DNA of 64,000 bases, taken from NCBI GenBank assembly GCA_017642935.1, contig JAEPOK010000001.1:248001-312000 (forward strand), given 5' to 3'. The notes beneath the pieces are model-generated. The model worked only from the letters and a program-made list of their open reading frames with translations, searched no databases and was not told where the DNA came from. The position numbers and the translations under genes are program-made. Positions 9,367 through 16,919 of this stretch are shown one piece after another. Source of the stretch: Hyphomicrobiales bacterium. Its GTDB lineage: Bacteria; Pseudomonadota; Alphaproteobacteria; Rhizobiales; MH13. Within the stretch, counting starts at the first letter, position 1. The number at the start of each line of letters is the position of its first letter.

Positions 9367-9777
9367 TTAACCTAATGCATTGAACAGGTCTTCAAACTTC
9401 GCTGCTAATCCCATAGCGTCAAGTGGAAAGAGGTAGCTGGAAGGCTGCTCAACAAAGAAAGTGGTTATTGGGTGTTTCGCACTCTGCTCCTTGTTGGATT
9501 TGCCTTTGCCTGGGGTTCTCCCCAGTTCAAAGACCTGCGTCCGGAGCCGCTCGACGTGCCACTTGTGAATTTTCACCATGATGTGCGTGCGGTTGCGCTG
9601 GACGCGGTTTACGCGGTTCAGAGCGTCGATGCCGTCCGTGATCTGCGGTTCATGGATGAATATTTTGAGGTCGTGATTGGCCGTCTCAACGGCTAAGCTG
9701 CTCCAACCTTGCCATTGCGGATAGGGTTTGGCGGTCACATGGTGGCCGCCATTTTTGTATCGACTTCCAAAAGGCAT
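9367..9777 (-). CDS. Hypothetical protein
   Basis: 136 residues from the ATG at 9777. The frame stays open to 9924, but that part overlaps the next gene and reads like noise. No domain is recognised. The middle (KIFIHEPQITDGIDALNRVNRV) is followed by a basic stretch and ends FPLDAMGLAAKFEDLFNALG, a plausible amphipathic tail. There is no signal peptide or membrane segment. Spacing to the GST gene (17 nt) and to the membrane protein upstream would allow one transcript. No strong ribosome binding site supports the start, so the gene itself is uncertain. Confidence 0.4.
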   Translation of the reverse strand: MPFGSRYKNGGHHVTAKPYPQWQGWSSLAVETANHDLKIFIHEPQITDGIDALNRVNRVQRNRTHIMVKIHKWHVERLRTQVFELGRTPGKGKSNKEQSAKHPITTFFVEQPSSYLFPLDAMGLAAKFEDLFNALG

Positions 9778-9853
9778 GAAGGGTGCGCGCGGCGCTTCTG
9801 GCGCGTTTATGCGCCCAGCCAACCGCGCCGGTTTGAGCGATCGGGAAGAGGGT

Positions 9854-10261
9854 TCAGTGTTTGATCTGTTCGACGATCCGACGCAGCGAACGCACCAGAA
9901 CAAACATCCCAGCTGGTAAGCCAAAGATGTGGAACATCAACCCTGGTAAGGCGAGCGGCAGTGCCGCCGGTTCAACGTTGGCTGCCATCACAAACACTGG
10001 CATCGCGATGGTGAGGATAATGATACCATTGGAGCCACTGGCGATCAGCGTATCCAGCTTACTTGATGCGCATTCCCAGAAAATACCGGCGCCATCAATC
10101 GGGCCACAGGCCTCAACACCTTTCAGCGGGTGGCCGTCGATCAGGAAAAAAGTGGCGATCCCCCAAGCGAGCCAAAAAGACAGGCCGATCCCAACCACAA
10201 ACATCTTGAATTTGCGGTCAGGCAGCGGGCGTCGCAGCGCGTTGGAATCGAACTCGACCAT
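9854..10261 (-). CDS. Hypothetical inner-membrane protein
   Basis: 135 residues with three probable membrane helices: about 20-40 (FVVGIGLSFWLAWGIATFFL), about 74-95 (GIIILTIAMPVFVMAA) and about 98-120 (ALPLALPGLMFHIFGLPAGMFVLV). Two cysteines (C52 and C64) lie in the loop between the first two helices, possibly periplasmic. No family is recognised. The ATG at 10261 is clear. It has no obvious partner gene. Confidence 0.6.
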   Translation of the reverse strand: MVEFDSNALRRPLPDRKFKMFVVGIGLSFWLAWGIATFFLIDGHPLKGVEACGPIDGAGIFWECASSKLDTLIASGSNGIIILTIAMPVFVMAANVEPAALPLALPGLMFHIFGLPAGMFVLVRSLRRIVEQIKH

Positions 10262-10364
10262 GAGTGGCTGTATCTCACAGCTGAGGTAACCATCACCTTA
10301 AACGTGTCGTTCAAATGGGATCGGTTGCAAAATAAGCTGGCTAAAAGACCATTGGTTGCCGGTA

Positions 10365-11027
10365 TCAGCGTGCCGCGATGGGCAAATTGGCCTGCCTGCA
10401 GCCATTGCGATCCACTTGGGCGCAGGCGCGCGGGGTTAGAGTGGTGTCGAGGCAAAGGCGGACTTCGGCGAAGCGACCGCCGGGACAGCTGATGGCAATG
10501 GCGTCGCGTCGAAGCCCGGAATTGGCATCCACAAAAGTCGCTTCAATGGCGTCGGCATCGAGCCGCGCGGGCGTTGTTCCGTCGAACAGAGACGGCAGTG
10601 TGATGCGGTCGCCGGCATCGCGGATGAGATCGGCGTAGGTTTGCTGGTCAAAACCGGTACAGGTGCCGTGCCTGTCCCACTGGTGCTCGATCAAGCCGCG
10701 GTCAGGCATGATGTCGAGCAGCGTGTTGGCGATGTCGTCCGGCATGCTGTCGCCGTGGGGCGACTGGCAAAAGCTTGGCCAGCCATCTTCAAATTGCGGC
10801 CAGAGGCCATGGGTGACGAAGCCATAATTGGCGCCGGACGCACATTGCAGCGGCGAGCGCTGACCGGCCTCGGTGGCGCAATAGGCCGGCGACCAGGAGA
10901 GCGCCAGCACGTAAAAATCAAACGGTTGGTCAGCGCTTTCATGCGGCTGGTCGTTTTGCCAGCCGGTGGCAACCGCAATGGCAATGGCCAGCGCGATGAC
11001 GCCCCATTGGACCAACCGGCGGTTCAT
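10365..11027 (-). CDS. Secreted ribonuclease T2
   Basis: 220 residues. An uncleaved or cleaved N-terminal hydrophobic segment (WGVIALAIAIAVATG) directs export. Both catalytic signatures of the T2 family are present: FVTHGLWPQ (CAS1) and HQWDRHGTCTG (CAS2), with the two catalytic histidines and the Glu replaced in this class by the usual QWD context. Several cysteines could form disulfides. RNases T2 cut single-stranded RNA to nucleoside 2',3'-cyclic phosphates in the periplasm or outside. A 2',3'-cyclic nucleotide phosphodiesterase-like protein encoded at 21849 could act on the products, but they are not linked in an operon. Confidence 0.93.
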   Translation of the reverse strand: MNRRLVQWGVIALAIAIAVATGWQNDQPHESADQPFDFYVLALSWSPAYCATEAGQRSPLQCASGANYGFVTHGLWPQFEDGWPSFCQSPHGDSMPDDIANTLLDIMPDRGLIEHQWDRHGTCTGFDQQTYADLIRDAGDRITLPSLFDGTTPARLDADAIEATFVDANSGLRRDAIAISCPGGRFAEVRLCLDTTLTPRACAQVDRNGCRQANLPIAAR

Positions 11028-11039
11028 CTTCGAGGCGAA

Positions 11040-11477
11040 TTACCAAAGGCGTAGCGCGCTGCAATCACCACCATGGACATTCCAGAGGTCGCGGCCAGCC
11101 ATGCAGCTCTCCACGCCATAGGACACACCGACAAAGCTCGCGCGGCTCTCGATCAGATAGTAGACGGAGCGGGTGTGGCCGGTGGCAAGATGCGCACGGG
11201 CCTGACACCAACGGCGTTCGCGCGCACCGAGATAGGCCGGTGTCACGTAGCGGGTCTGGCGGATGTGATCGAACTGAACGACATCGACCAACTCCTGATA
11301 GGGCCGCTGACCGTGATAGCGCTCTTTCTCCGAAACCTGTGACAGCACGCCGCGCGCATCACAGGCGGGAATGTCGCCATAGACTGGAGCGCGGTGCTGA
11401 CCGTAGTCGGCGGCCAGACCGGACGTAGCGGGCAGAGCCATCAGTGTTGCGAAAGCCAGGGCGAGGGCGCGGATCAT
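11040..11477 (-). CDS. Hypothetical exported protein
   Basis: 145 residues from the ATG at 11477, which has CTGGAG about nine bases upstream. A signal peptide (MIRALALAFATLMALPATSGLAA) ends near residue 23. The mature part has four cysteines (CDARGV, RWCQAR, ESCMAG, GDCSAL), enough for two disulfides, and many aromatic residues. No family is recognised. It ends 12 nt before the RNase T2 gene starts and is on the same strand, so the two exported proteins may be made together. The 5' end faces the metallo-hydrolase gene with about 100 nt between. Confidence 0.7.
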   Translation of the reverse strand: MIRALALAFATLMALPATSGLAADYGQHRAPVYGDIPACDARGVLSQVSEKERYHGQRPYQELVDVVQFDHIRQTRYVTPAYLGARERRWCQARAHLATGHTRSVYYLIESRASFVGVSYGVESCMAGRDLWNVHGGDCSALRLW

Positions 11478-11574
11478 CGTGGAATCTCCAGTTGGTTTGG
11501 CCGACCATGCCACAGGCGCGTGACGTTTTGGAAGTGGTGTTGCGCTCCTGCAGCCCGCGTGGCAGGCAGACGCC

Positions 11575-12258
11575 ATGACCAAGCCATCTTCTGATCAGCC
11601 CAAAACCCCAACCTTGGAAGTCGCCGTGATGCCGGTGACGGCGTTTCAGCAGAACTGTTCGCTGCTCATCTGCACCGAGACGCGCAAGGCGGCGATCGTT
11701 GATCCAGGCGGCGAGGCGGAGAAGCTGATTGCGACAGTGGAAGAGGCCAACGCGACGCTGGAGCAGGTGCTGCTCACGCACGGCCACATCGATCACATCG
11801 GTGGCGCGGCGGATGTGGCGGCGCATTTTGGTGTGCCGATCGTTGGTCCGCACCGGGCCGATGAGCAACTGATCCAAGGCGTGGCGACACAGGCTGCGAT
11901 GTTCGGCACGCCGGGCGTCAAGGTGCCCAGCATCGATCGCTGGCTTGAAGGCGGCGATCAGGTGAGCGTCGGCGATTTGATGTTCGATGTGCTGTTCACG
12001 CCGGGCCATGCGCCTGGGCACGTGATCTTCGTGAACCACGCCCACAAGTTTATCGTCATGGGCGATGTGCTGTTTCAAGGCTCGATCGGGCGCACCGATC
12101 TGCCTGGTTCGGATCACGGCACGCTGATGAAAAGCATCTTTCAGACGGTGCTGCCGCTCGGCGATGATTATCAGTTTCTGCCGGGCCACGGCCCTGGGTC
12201 CACGCTCGGCGCAGAACGCGAAGGAAATCCTTTCATTGTGCAGGGGTTTGAGGGCTAG
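11575..12258 (+). CDS. Metallo-beta-lactamase-fold hydrolase, glyoxalase II/YcbL-like
   Basis: 227 residues. Zinc ligands are all visible: THGHIDHIGG, a later His in FTPGHAPGH, the bridging Asp in VMGDVLF and the final His in PGHGPGS. NCSLLICTETRKAAIVDPGG is typical of the YcbL/glyoxalase-II-like group, which hydrolyses thioesters such as S-lactoylglutathione. It is longer than YcbL by an N-terminal tail of about 15 residues. It is monocistronic, divergent from the exported protein and convergent with dodecin. Confidence 0.9.
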   Translation: MTKPSSDQPKTPTLEVAVMPVTAFQQNCSLLICTETRKAAIVDPGGEAEKLIATVEEANATLEQVLLTHGHIDHIGGAADVAAHFGVPIVGPHRADEQLIQGVATQAAMFGTPGVKVPSIDRWLEGGDQVSVGDLMFDVLFTPGHAPGHVIFVNHAHKFIVMGDVLFQGSIGRTDLPGSDHGTLMKSIFQTVLPLGDDYQFLPGHGPGSTLGAEREGNPFIVQGFEG

Positions 12259-12280
12259 GGGACTTTTCCGCCACTTTTGC

Positions 12281-12383
12281 TGTCATCCCGGCCAAACGCT
12301 ATGCGGTTAAGCCGGGATCTTTCTTTCATGGTTTGGCGATCCCGGATAGCGCAGCAGGCATGCCTGCTCGCTTCCGGGATGAC
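12281..12383. repeat. BIME/REP-like palindromic element
   Basis: The ends TGTCATCCCGG and CCGGGATGACA are exact inverted copies. Inside are a second pair (GCCGGGATC against GATCCCGG) and the palindrome AGCAGGCATGCCTGCT at 12353-12366. The unit lies between two convergent genes, the usual place for such elements, and may also end transcription from both sides. A shorter relative is found after aatA at 36627. Confidence 0.6.
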
Positions 12384-12397
12384 ACGTACTCTGGAGT

Positions 12398-12601
12398 TTA
12401 GTCCTCCAGTACGAAGGTCACTTTCAGGCCGACGCGGTACTCGACGATCTTTCCGTCGCGCACGGTGGCCTTTTGGTCCTTCACCCAGACAGCTTCGACA
12501 TTGTTCAGCGTCTTGGCAGCGCGGGCGACGCCCTGCTGGACGGCATCTTCGAAGCTGACGGTGGATGAGGCGATGATTTCGGTGACGCGAGCTACGCTCA
12601 T
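12398..12601 (-). CDS. Dodecin
   Basis: 67 residues, the standard length. VTEIIASSTVSFEDAVQQGVARAAKTL, the flavin-stacking Trp in VEAVWVKDQ and YRVGLKVTFVLED match the family. Dodecins form hollow dodecamers that store flavins or coenzyme A in the cytoplasm. The ATG at 12601 has GGGAG eight bases upstream. It stands alone, convergent with the metallo-hydrolase gene. Confidence 0.95.
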   Translation of the reverse strand: MSVARVTEIIASSTVSFEDAVQQGVARAAKTLNNVEAVWVKDQKATVRDGKIVEYRVGLKVTFVLED

Positions 12602-12737
12602 TGGTTTTCTCCCTTTTGGTGAAGGAGGAGCGTGGCGGCTGTCGGGCGAGGGGTCAAGGGTCGCCCTGGCCCAGTCGTCATCGTGGACAGGAGGCTCGGC
12701 GCGGAAAACAGCATTTTGGTCGCTCTGGCCCTCTGAG

Positions 12738-12761
12738 CGGTTGGGCCGCAGGCCCAGAGCC
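12738..12761 (-). repeat. Short hairpin repeat, copy 1 (reverse orientation)
   Basis: Read on the minus strand it is GGCTCTGGGCC, TGC, GGCCCAACCG. The stem is GGGCC/GGCCC with flanks CTCT and AACCG, the same flanks as the other copies. Confidence 0.55.
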
Positions 12762-12804
12762 CTTTCTGAATGCCCAACCGCTGGGAAACCGGCGCTCTTC
12801 GCTT

Positions 12805-12830
12805 GGCTCTGTTCCTGCGGAACAACCGCA
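12805..12830 (+). repeat. Short hairpin repeat, copy 2
   Basis: GGCTCTGTTCC, TGC, GGAACAACCGCA. The stem is GTTCC/GGAAC with a three-base loop, flanked by CTCT and AACCGC as in the other copies. Confidence 0.55.
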
Positions 12831-12895
12831 GGTCCGCTGCCACCCCAACGCCAAAAACCTGACTGCCCAATGGGGCATCAGGGTTGTCTCTCCAT

Positions 12896-12920
12896 TGCTC
12901 TGTTCCTGCGGAACAACCGC
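12896..12920 (+). repeat. Short hairpin repeat, copy 3
   Basis: TGCTCTGTTCC, TGC, GGAACAACCGC: identical to copy 2 over 23 positions. It lies 66 nt downstream of it in the same direction. Confidence 0.55.
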
Positions 12921-12930
12921 CATCTCTTTT

Positions 12931-12956
12931 GGCTCTGGGCCTGCGGCCCAACCGCA
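12931..12956 (+). repeat. Short hairpin repeat, copy 4
   Basis: GGCTCTGGGCC, TGC, GGCCCAACCGCA. Compared with copies 2 and 3 both stem arms have changed together (GTTCC to GGGCC, GGAAC to GGCCC), so pairing is kept. Confidence 0.55.
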
Positions 12957-13570
12957 GGATGGAACCGAAGCGGGGCGCGGAGAACGCCGGTCGCTGTAGT
13001 CTAAGCACTAGACGCTTACCGCGCCCCGCTTGCAGGTGCTGCACACTATGCGCCGGTGGGATCGCCACCGATCACAGACGCCTGCCGCCTTCAGGTGTCG
13101 GTCATGTGACTGGGAGAGTCTGCCCAGCCATCACCTATTCCGCCGCTATTGCCTGACCGGCCCCCGTGACTCCCGAAGTCACCTGATGGCAGTACTGACG
13201 ACGCCGCATCCCCGGATTCTAGTCGGTTCGACGGACGCTGCGCTGCTAGGAGCTTTCGCTCCCACATAAAGTGCTGAGCCTGGCGGGGTGTGACAAAGAG
13301 CGTTGGCGTTGCCGATCGAAGGATCGACCCGTTCCATTGCTCTTAACCCACCGGGCACAACCTGCCCTCCACCCCACATGGTTTCACGGGTGCACACGCT
13401 GTTCCGCGGGCGAAGGCGAGGTCAGTGTGGCCAAAAAACAAGGGCCGGGGATAAGTTGCGGCGCTATCCTCACCTAATTGCCGCTAGGCGCCCCTTGGGC
13501 GTTGACGCCTGCGACAAAGCCAGCCTTCCTAGGCTTCTCGAGGCCAATCGGAAGATCAAAGGGAGTGAAC

Positions 13571-13906
13571 ATGGCTGGCAAGTTTGAAGTCTATACCGAT
13601 AAGCGCGGCGAAACGCGGTTCCGTCTGAAAGCCGGCAACGGCCAGGTGATCCTCGCGAGCGAAGGCTACAAGAAAAAAGCCAGCGCCATGAACGGCATTG
13701 AATCGGTGCGTAAGAATGCCGCTTCCGAGGCCCGCTTCGAGAAGAAAAAGTCGAAGAACGGCAAGTCGATGTTCAACTTGAAGGCGTCGAACGGTCAGGT
13801 GATCGGCACGTCCGAAATGTATGAGAGCGAAGCCTCCTGCGACAACGGCATCGCGTCTGTGATGAAAAACGCCCCCGACGCCAAACTGGACGATCAGACG
13901 GGCTAA
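13571..13906 (+). CDS. yegP: YegP-family protein (two DUF1508 repeats)
   Basis: 111 residues in two similar halves: KFEVYTDKRGETRFRLKAGNGQVILASEGY and FEKKKSKNGKSMFNLKASNGQVIGTSEMY, each followed by a helix ending with 'GI.SV.KNA'. DUF1508 repeats form small alpha/beta domains of unknown function, sometimes linked to stress. The ATG at 13571 has AAAGGGAG directly upstream; the frame before it is not coding-like. It is a single gene at the left edge of the AT-rich island. Confidence 0.92.
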   Translation: MAGKFEVYTDKRGETRFRLKAGNGQVILASEGYKKKASAMNGIESVRKNAASEARFEKKKSKNGKSMFNLKASNGQVIGTSEMYESEASCDNGIASVMKNAPDAKLDDQTG

Positions 13907-14115
13907 GCCGGGGTCGGGGTAGACGCTTTTGGGACCCCCCATGCTAATCTGGACGCCTTTGGCGATCCGGAATCTGCCAAATCCACTGTCGCCATCCCCA
14001 GGCGTCTAACGCGTGCGTGATCCTGAGATCCAGCCTTAATGGGCTGCCTTCATCGTGCAAGGTTGGCAGACGAAATCAATGGGCAAGTTGATCGGCAATC
14101 AGAACAGAATCTCAG

Positions 14116-16485
14116 TTATGCTTTGGGCAGCGCGTTTCTAGCGCGCCTCAAGGCATTATACGCGGAAGATTGATCGCCATACTTGTCCACACTAACAATC
14201 GCGCGCTCAACGTCTGTGAGCGCGGTTTGAATCTGGTGAACATCGGCTACGGTTAAAACATGCCTAACAGCCAATAGGTAATCTGGAAGCATCCTCACAA
14301 CTCGATAGGGATACTCGCCGTGTGATCTATAAGGCGAGGTTACCTGGCGAACGACCAATTCTGCGGCTGTCTGAAGTGCTGCCGCCTGATCATCATAAGA
14401 ATCTAGATCTGACCGCCGCGACTCCAGTAATAGCCTCGAGTGATGATGGTCCATCATGTAAGTTTCACGGTCATCAGCAGTCTGTTTTGCCAACGCAAAT
14501 GCAGTTTTCAGCCGGTCAAAAGCTAGGTCAAATTCCTGGAAAGCCATGCAGGCAATGCTAAACTGATGCCAAAATTCCCTGTTTTTTCGTATATCCGCAA
14601 TTCGCGCATACTCTTCGTAAAGTCTTATTATATGTTCCTTCTTATTTAGATCGGTAAATATCTTTTCAATATTACTAAATCTCATTATCTGTATACGTAT
14701 TTTTTTAAATTCATGATGATTATATTTAAATGATGATTTAACTATTGAAATCAGGAATTTCAGCAACTCTTTGTCATCAAGATTACCCAGAATTAGGCAT
14801 TCTTTCGAGAAAGCTTCCCCTGGGGCGTAAACTATCCCATTTCTAACTGTGAAGTACTCTGAAAATAGTTTGCTTCGCCGCTCCTGACCGGGACGGCGGC
14901 TGAAGTTCGCTACTGTAGCAAGTTTAATAGGTATGTCGCAAATAGATAATACTAAAGAAAGTATAGCTAGGTCGCGATCTTGGCCCGGCTTAGAGAACAG
15001 AGACCTAAAATCATTGGCAATTTGTTGTCGGGCTTCGGGATTTCGAATGATGGCAGCCGAAATCGGAAGAAATTCAGCATTGCAGCCGTTTTCCAAATAA
15101 TCAAGGCGGGCATTCGTGCTTTCACTTTGCATTTCTCCCCACAAGGCCTCTCTTGAAAGGACATCTTCAACATCGACCAAGTCGCCCTTAGATATCTTGT
15201 TTGCATCGAATACATTGCAATTTCCGTCTATTAGCGATCTTCCAAATCCTAATAACTGATAGGCTGCCGTGTTAACAAAGTAGATGATTTTGGTTTTTAT
15301 TTCCTTTTCCTCTAGAATATTGAGAAAATCGGGCATGGCCATTTGGTTGCTGTCAATTAGAATCCATCCTTCCCTCGATTTGAGGAACTCCAAGTCTTCA
15401 GAAATACGGGGGCTGAGATTGGTGTAAAAGTATACCTTCTCACCGCTGGAATCGAGTTTTATGGCAACTTGATGCAGAAGGCTTGTTTTTCCATTGCCAC
15501 GCTTGGCGTGAATTAGTGTGATTCGGTGGTCGTGATCAGCATTTGTTACTTCAGGAAGAATATCCCGTTCAATCATGAATGGAGCTTCAGAAAGCGCAGA
15601 AATTTCTGCTATTTCTTGGTTGACGATTCCGTATTTAAGATATTGCCGTGCTATATGTGATGTACTGCCTTCAGGGGGAGAAAAAATGGTGCGGCTAAAG
15701 GGCGAAATGTTCTCCGTTTTTTCCTCATTTTTTGTTCCTATAAGACTTAAGTGATTTGCAAAATCCTCAAATGTAATTTCAATAACCTGACCCAATTGAT
15801 TAAATTTGAAAGCAGTATTGGAGTCTAATGGCCCTTTATTGATAAAAAAAACTTTTTCCTTTGGCAAAGACAATCGTCTTATTGTTTGCTCAATGGGAAA
15901 ATCAGGTAGACTGTAACCGATAAATATAATTGCATCCGCAAGTGATGCATCTTGCTCAAACTGAATCCCTAATGTCGGTAAGGACGGTCCTTGAAAAGAT
16001 GCATTTCGACCTAGGACAAGGCCTGTGTCCAGTGATCCTGGTGTATCGATATCAGTAATCGATCCATTCAGGTATATTAACTGGTCACGAGATGGTGTGA
16101 ATTCGGCATCAGCGGGTGTGGCGTATGAGTATGGTTTGCCTCGAGAGCTCGCGACCAATAACGCGTCGTCATAATTCGTCGTGTAAATTCTGCGCCAAGA
16201 CTGGTTTATGAGCTTTTCGTACTCTTTTCCAGGGTGTTTGATTGAAAAAACGGAGCGAAGATAATCCAGCAATCGTTCTCGTAGAATGTGGTCGTCGATT
16301 AGCGTTTGCGCCGCGTTCTCCAAATCAAGACTGTCGGTATTTGCAATTTGGTTCAAAGCTGTCGCTAGTTCGGATCCGAGAGGCGGACGTTGTTCAGAAA
16401 CAGATACAGCGCCAAATGATGCACCAGCGCCCAAAAATGCAACGCAATTGCTTTTTGCTATTACCTTAATTAGCTGATTGATCAT
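14116..16485 (-). CDS. SIR2-STAND NTPase, probable anti-phage defence protein
   Basis: 789 residues from the ATG at 16485. Residues 1-250 form a SIR2-like domain: FLGAGAS (17-23), TTNYD with N104, YLNGSI (138-143) and FIGYSLPD (188-195). A P-loop ATPase of the STAND kind follows: HAKRGNGKTS (326-335) as Walker A and WILIDS (374-379) as Walker B. The C-terminal 300 residues are helical with TPR-like stretches, where such proteins sense their trigger. Known relatives (Avs5, Dsr-type) degrade NAD+ after phage infection and stop growth. Here the residue that is usually the catalytic His of SIR2 NADases is Asn (N140). The gene is far richer in A+T than its neighbours, with many ATA, AGA and TTA codons, a sign of transfer. 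The ATG overlaps the stop of the gene upstream (ATGA), so the two are probably translated together. The longer frame from 16578 only re-reads that gene. Confidence 0.8.
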   Translation of the reverse strand: MINQLIKVIAKSNCVAFLGAGASFGAVSVSEQRPPLGSELATALNQIANTDSLDLENAAQTLIDDHILRERLLDYLRSVFSIKHPGKEYEKLINQSWRRIYTTNYDDALLVASSRGKPYSYATPADAEFTPSRDQLIYLNGSITDIDTPGSLDTGLVLGRNASFQGPSLPTLGIQFEQDASLADAIIFIGYSLPDFPIEQTIRRLSLPKEKVFFINKGPLDSNTAFKFNQLGQVIEITFEDFANHLSLIGTKNEEKTENISPFSRTIFSPPEGSTSHIARQYLKYGIVNQEIAEISALSEAPFMIERDILPEVTNADHDHRITLIHAKRGNGKTSLLHQVAIKLDSSGEKVYFYTNLSPRISEDLEFLKSREGWILIDSNQMAMPDFLNILEEKEIKTKIIYFVNTAAYQLLGFGRSLIDGNCNVFDANKISKGDLVDVEDVLSREALWGEMQSESTNARLDYLENGCNAEFLPISAAIIRNPEARQQIANDFRSLFSKPGQDRDLAILSLVLSICDIPIKLATVANFSRRPGQERRSKLFSEYFTVRNGIVYAPGEAFSKECLILGNLDDKELLKFLISIVKSSFKYNHHEFKKIRIQIMRFSNIEKIFTDLNKKEHIIRLYEEYARIADIRKNREFWHQFSIACMAFQEFDLAFDRLKTAFALAKQTADDRETYMMDHHHSRLLLESRRSDLDSYDDQAAALQTAAELVVRQVTSPYRSHGEYPYRVVRMLPDYLLAVRHVLTVADVHQIQTALTDVERAIVSVDKYGDQSSAYNALRRARNALPKA

Positions 16486-16865
16486 CTTATATCGTGCGCC
16501 GTAATTGAGTGTTTGTCTGAAATATTGTTCATCGGCGCGAAAATGTCCAACATCATTTTGGAGCGAGGATGTGCGCATTGTTTATTCAGTCGTGCTTCCA
16601 CTTGTTTGCCCCGTTTCCGGTCGTCCGCGATGGCTAGGTGCTTTTGCCAAACTGTCGTGGAATCTTGGTGGCCAGCTCTGTCTTCAACCCGCACTCTGTA
16701 TGGCGGGGCATCCTCGGGCGCCCAAAACGCCGTTTCGCGCTGGCGTTGGAGTTCCTCGTCCAAAGCCATCTTCATGCCGCATTTGGGGCAGACCTGCGCC
16801 GCTCCGCTATTGAGCGCGTCATCTGATTTGGGCAGCGTACCCAAGGGCAGATGACATCCCCCCAT
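16482..16865 (-). CDS. Small CxxC zinc-ribbon-like protein upstream of the SIR2 gene
   Basis: 127 residues from the ATG at 16865, with GGAAG ten bases upstream. A CPKCG knuckle lies near residue 26 and further cysteines near the start (GGCH) and end (NKQCAH), which could bind one zinc ion. The middle (DEELQRQRETAFWAPEDAPPYRVRV) is charged and protein-like. Its stop TGA overlaps the ATG of the SIR2-STAND gene. I do not recognise the family. It may be a regulator, a sensor partner or the residue of an older gene; the base composition of its first half is closer to the chromosome than to the SIR2 gene. It is divergent from the rlpA-like gene. Confidence 0.5.
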   Translation of the reverse strand: MGGCHLPLGTLPKSDDALNSGAAQVCPKCGMKMALDEELQRQRETAFWAPEDAPPYRVRVEDRAGHQDSTTVWQKHLAIADDRKRGKQVEARLNKQCAHPRSKMMLDIFAPMNNISDKHSITAHDIR

Positions 16866-16919
16866 ACAGCGACCGCTTCCACGCAAGCCTCGCGCACAGA
16901 CGATTAAGGTTCCCCCCTC

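Larger units (their letters stand above)
12602..13570. other. Noncoding stretch of 969 nt with hairpin repeats
   Basis: None of the open frames here looks like a protein; they read through repeated hairpins and give low-complexity Arg/Ala-rich translations. The left part (12738-12956) holds four copies of a short hairpin repeat, listed separately. The right part (13050-13330) has a string of perfect small stem-loops: CGGTGG/CCACCG at 13054-13070, GTGACT/AGTCAC at 13166-13182, GGAGC/GCTCC at 13249-13262 and CGATC/GATCG at 13313-13326. On the minus strand the third has a GAAA loop. It could hold an unidentified structured RNA. I found no match to tmRNA, RNase P RNA or 6S signatures. Confidence 0.5.

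Noticed and set aside
9472-9696. A 74-codon plus-strand frame
   Set aside because: It is antisense to the weak 136-residue minus-strand gene; neither is strong, but the minus frame has more protein-like composition.
11359-12189. A 276-codon minus-strand frame
   Set aside because: Antisense to the metallo-hydrolase gene, which has all its zinc ligands; the shadow has none of the marks of a protein.
12465-13068. Frames of 179 and 156 codons on both strands
   Set aside because: They run through the hairpin repeats and give Arg/Ala/Pro-rich translations typical of noncoding GC-rich repeats.
12960-13570. A two-piece tmRNA gene
   Set aside because: A stretch resembles GATTCTGG...TTCGAC, but no tag sequence ending in Ala-Ala and no acceptor arm could be found.
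16486-16578. A longer N terminus of the SIR2 protein from 16578
   Set aside because: These bases are better read as the end of the coupled upstream gene; SIR2 domains begin close to the MINQLIKVIA start.
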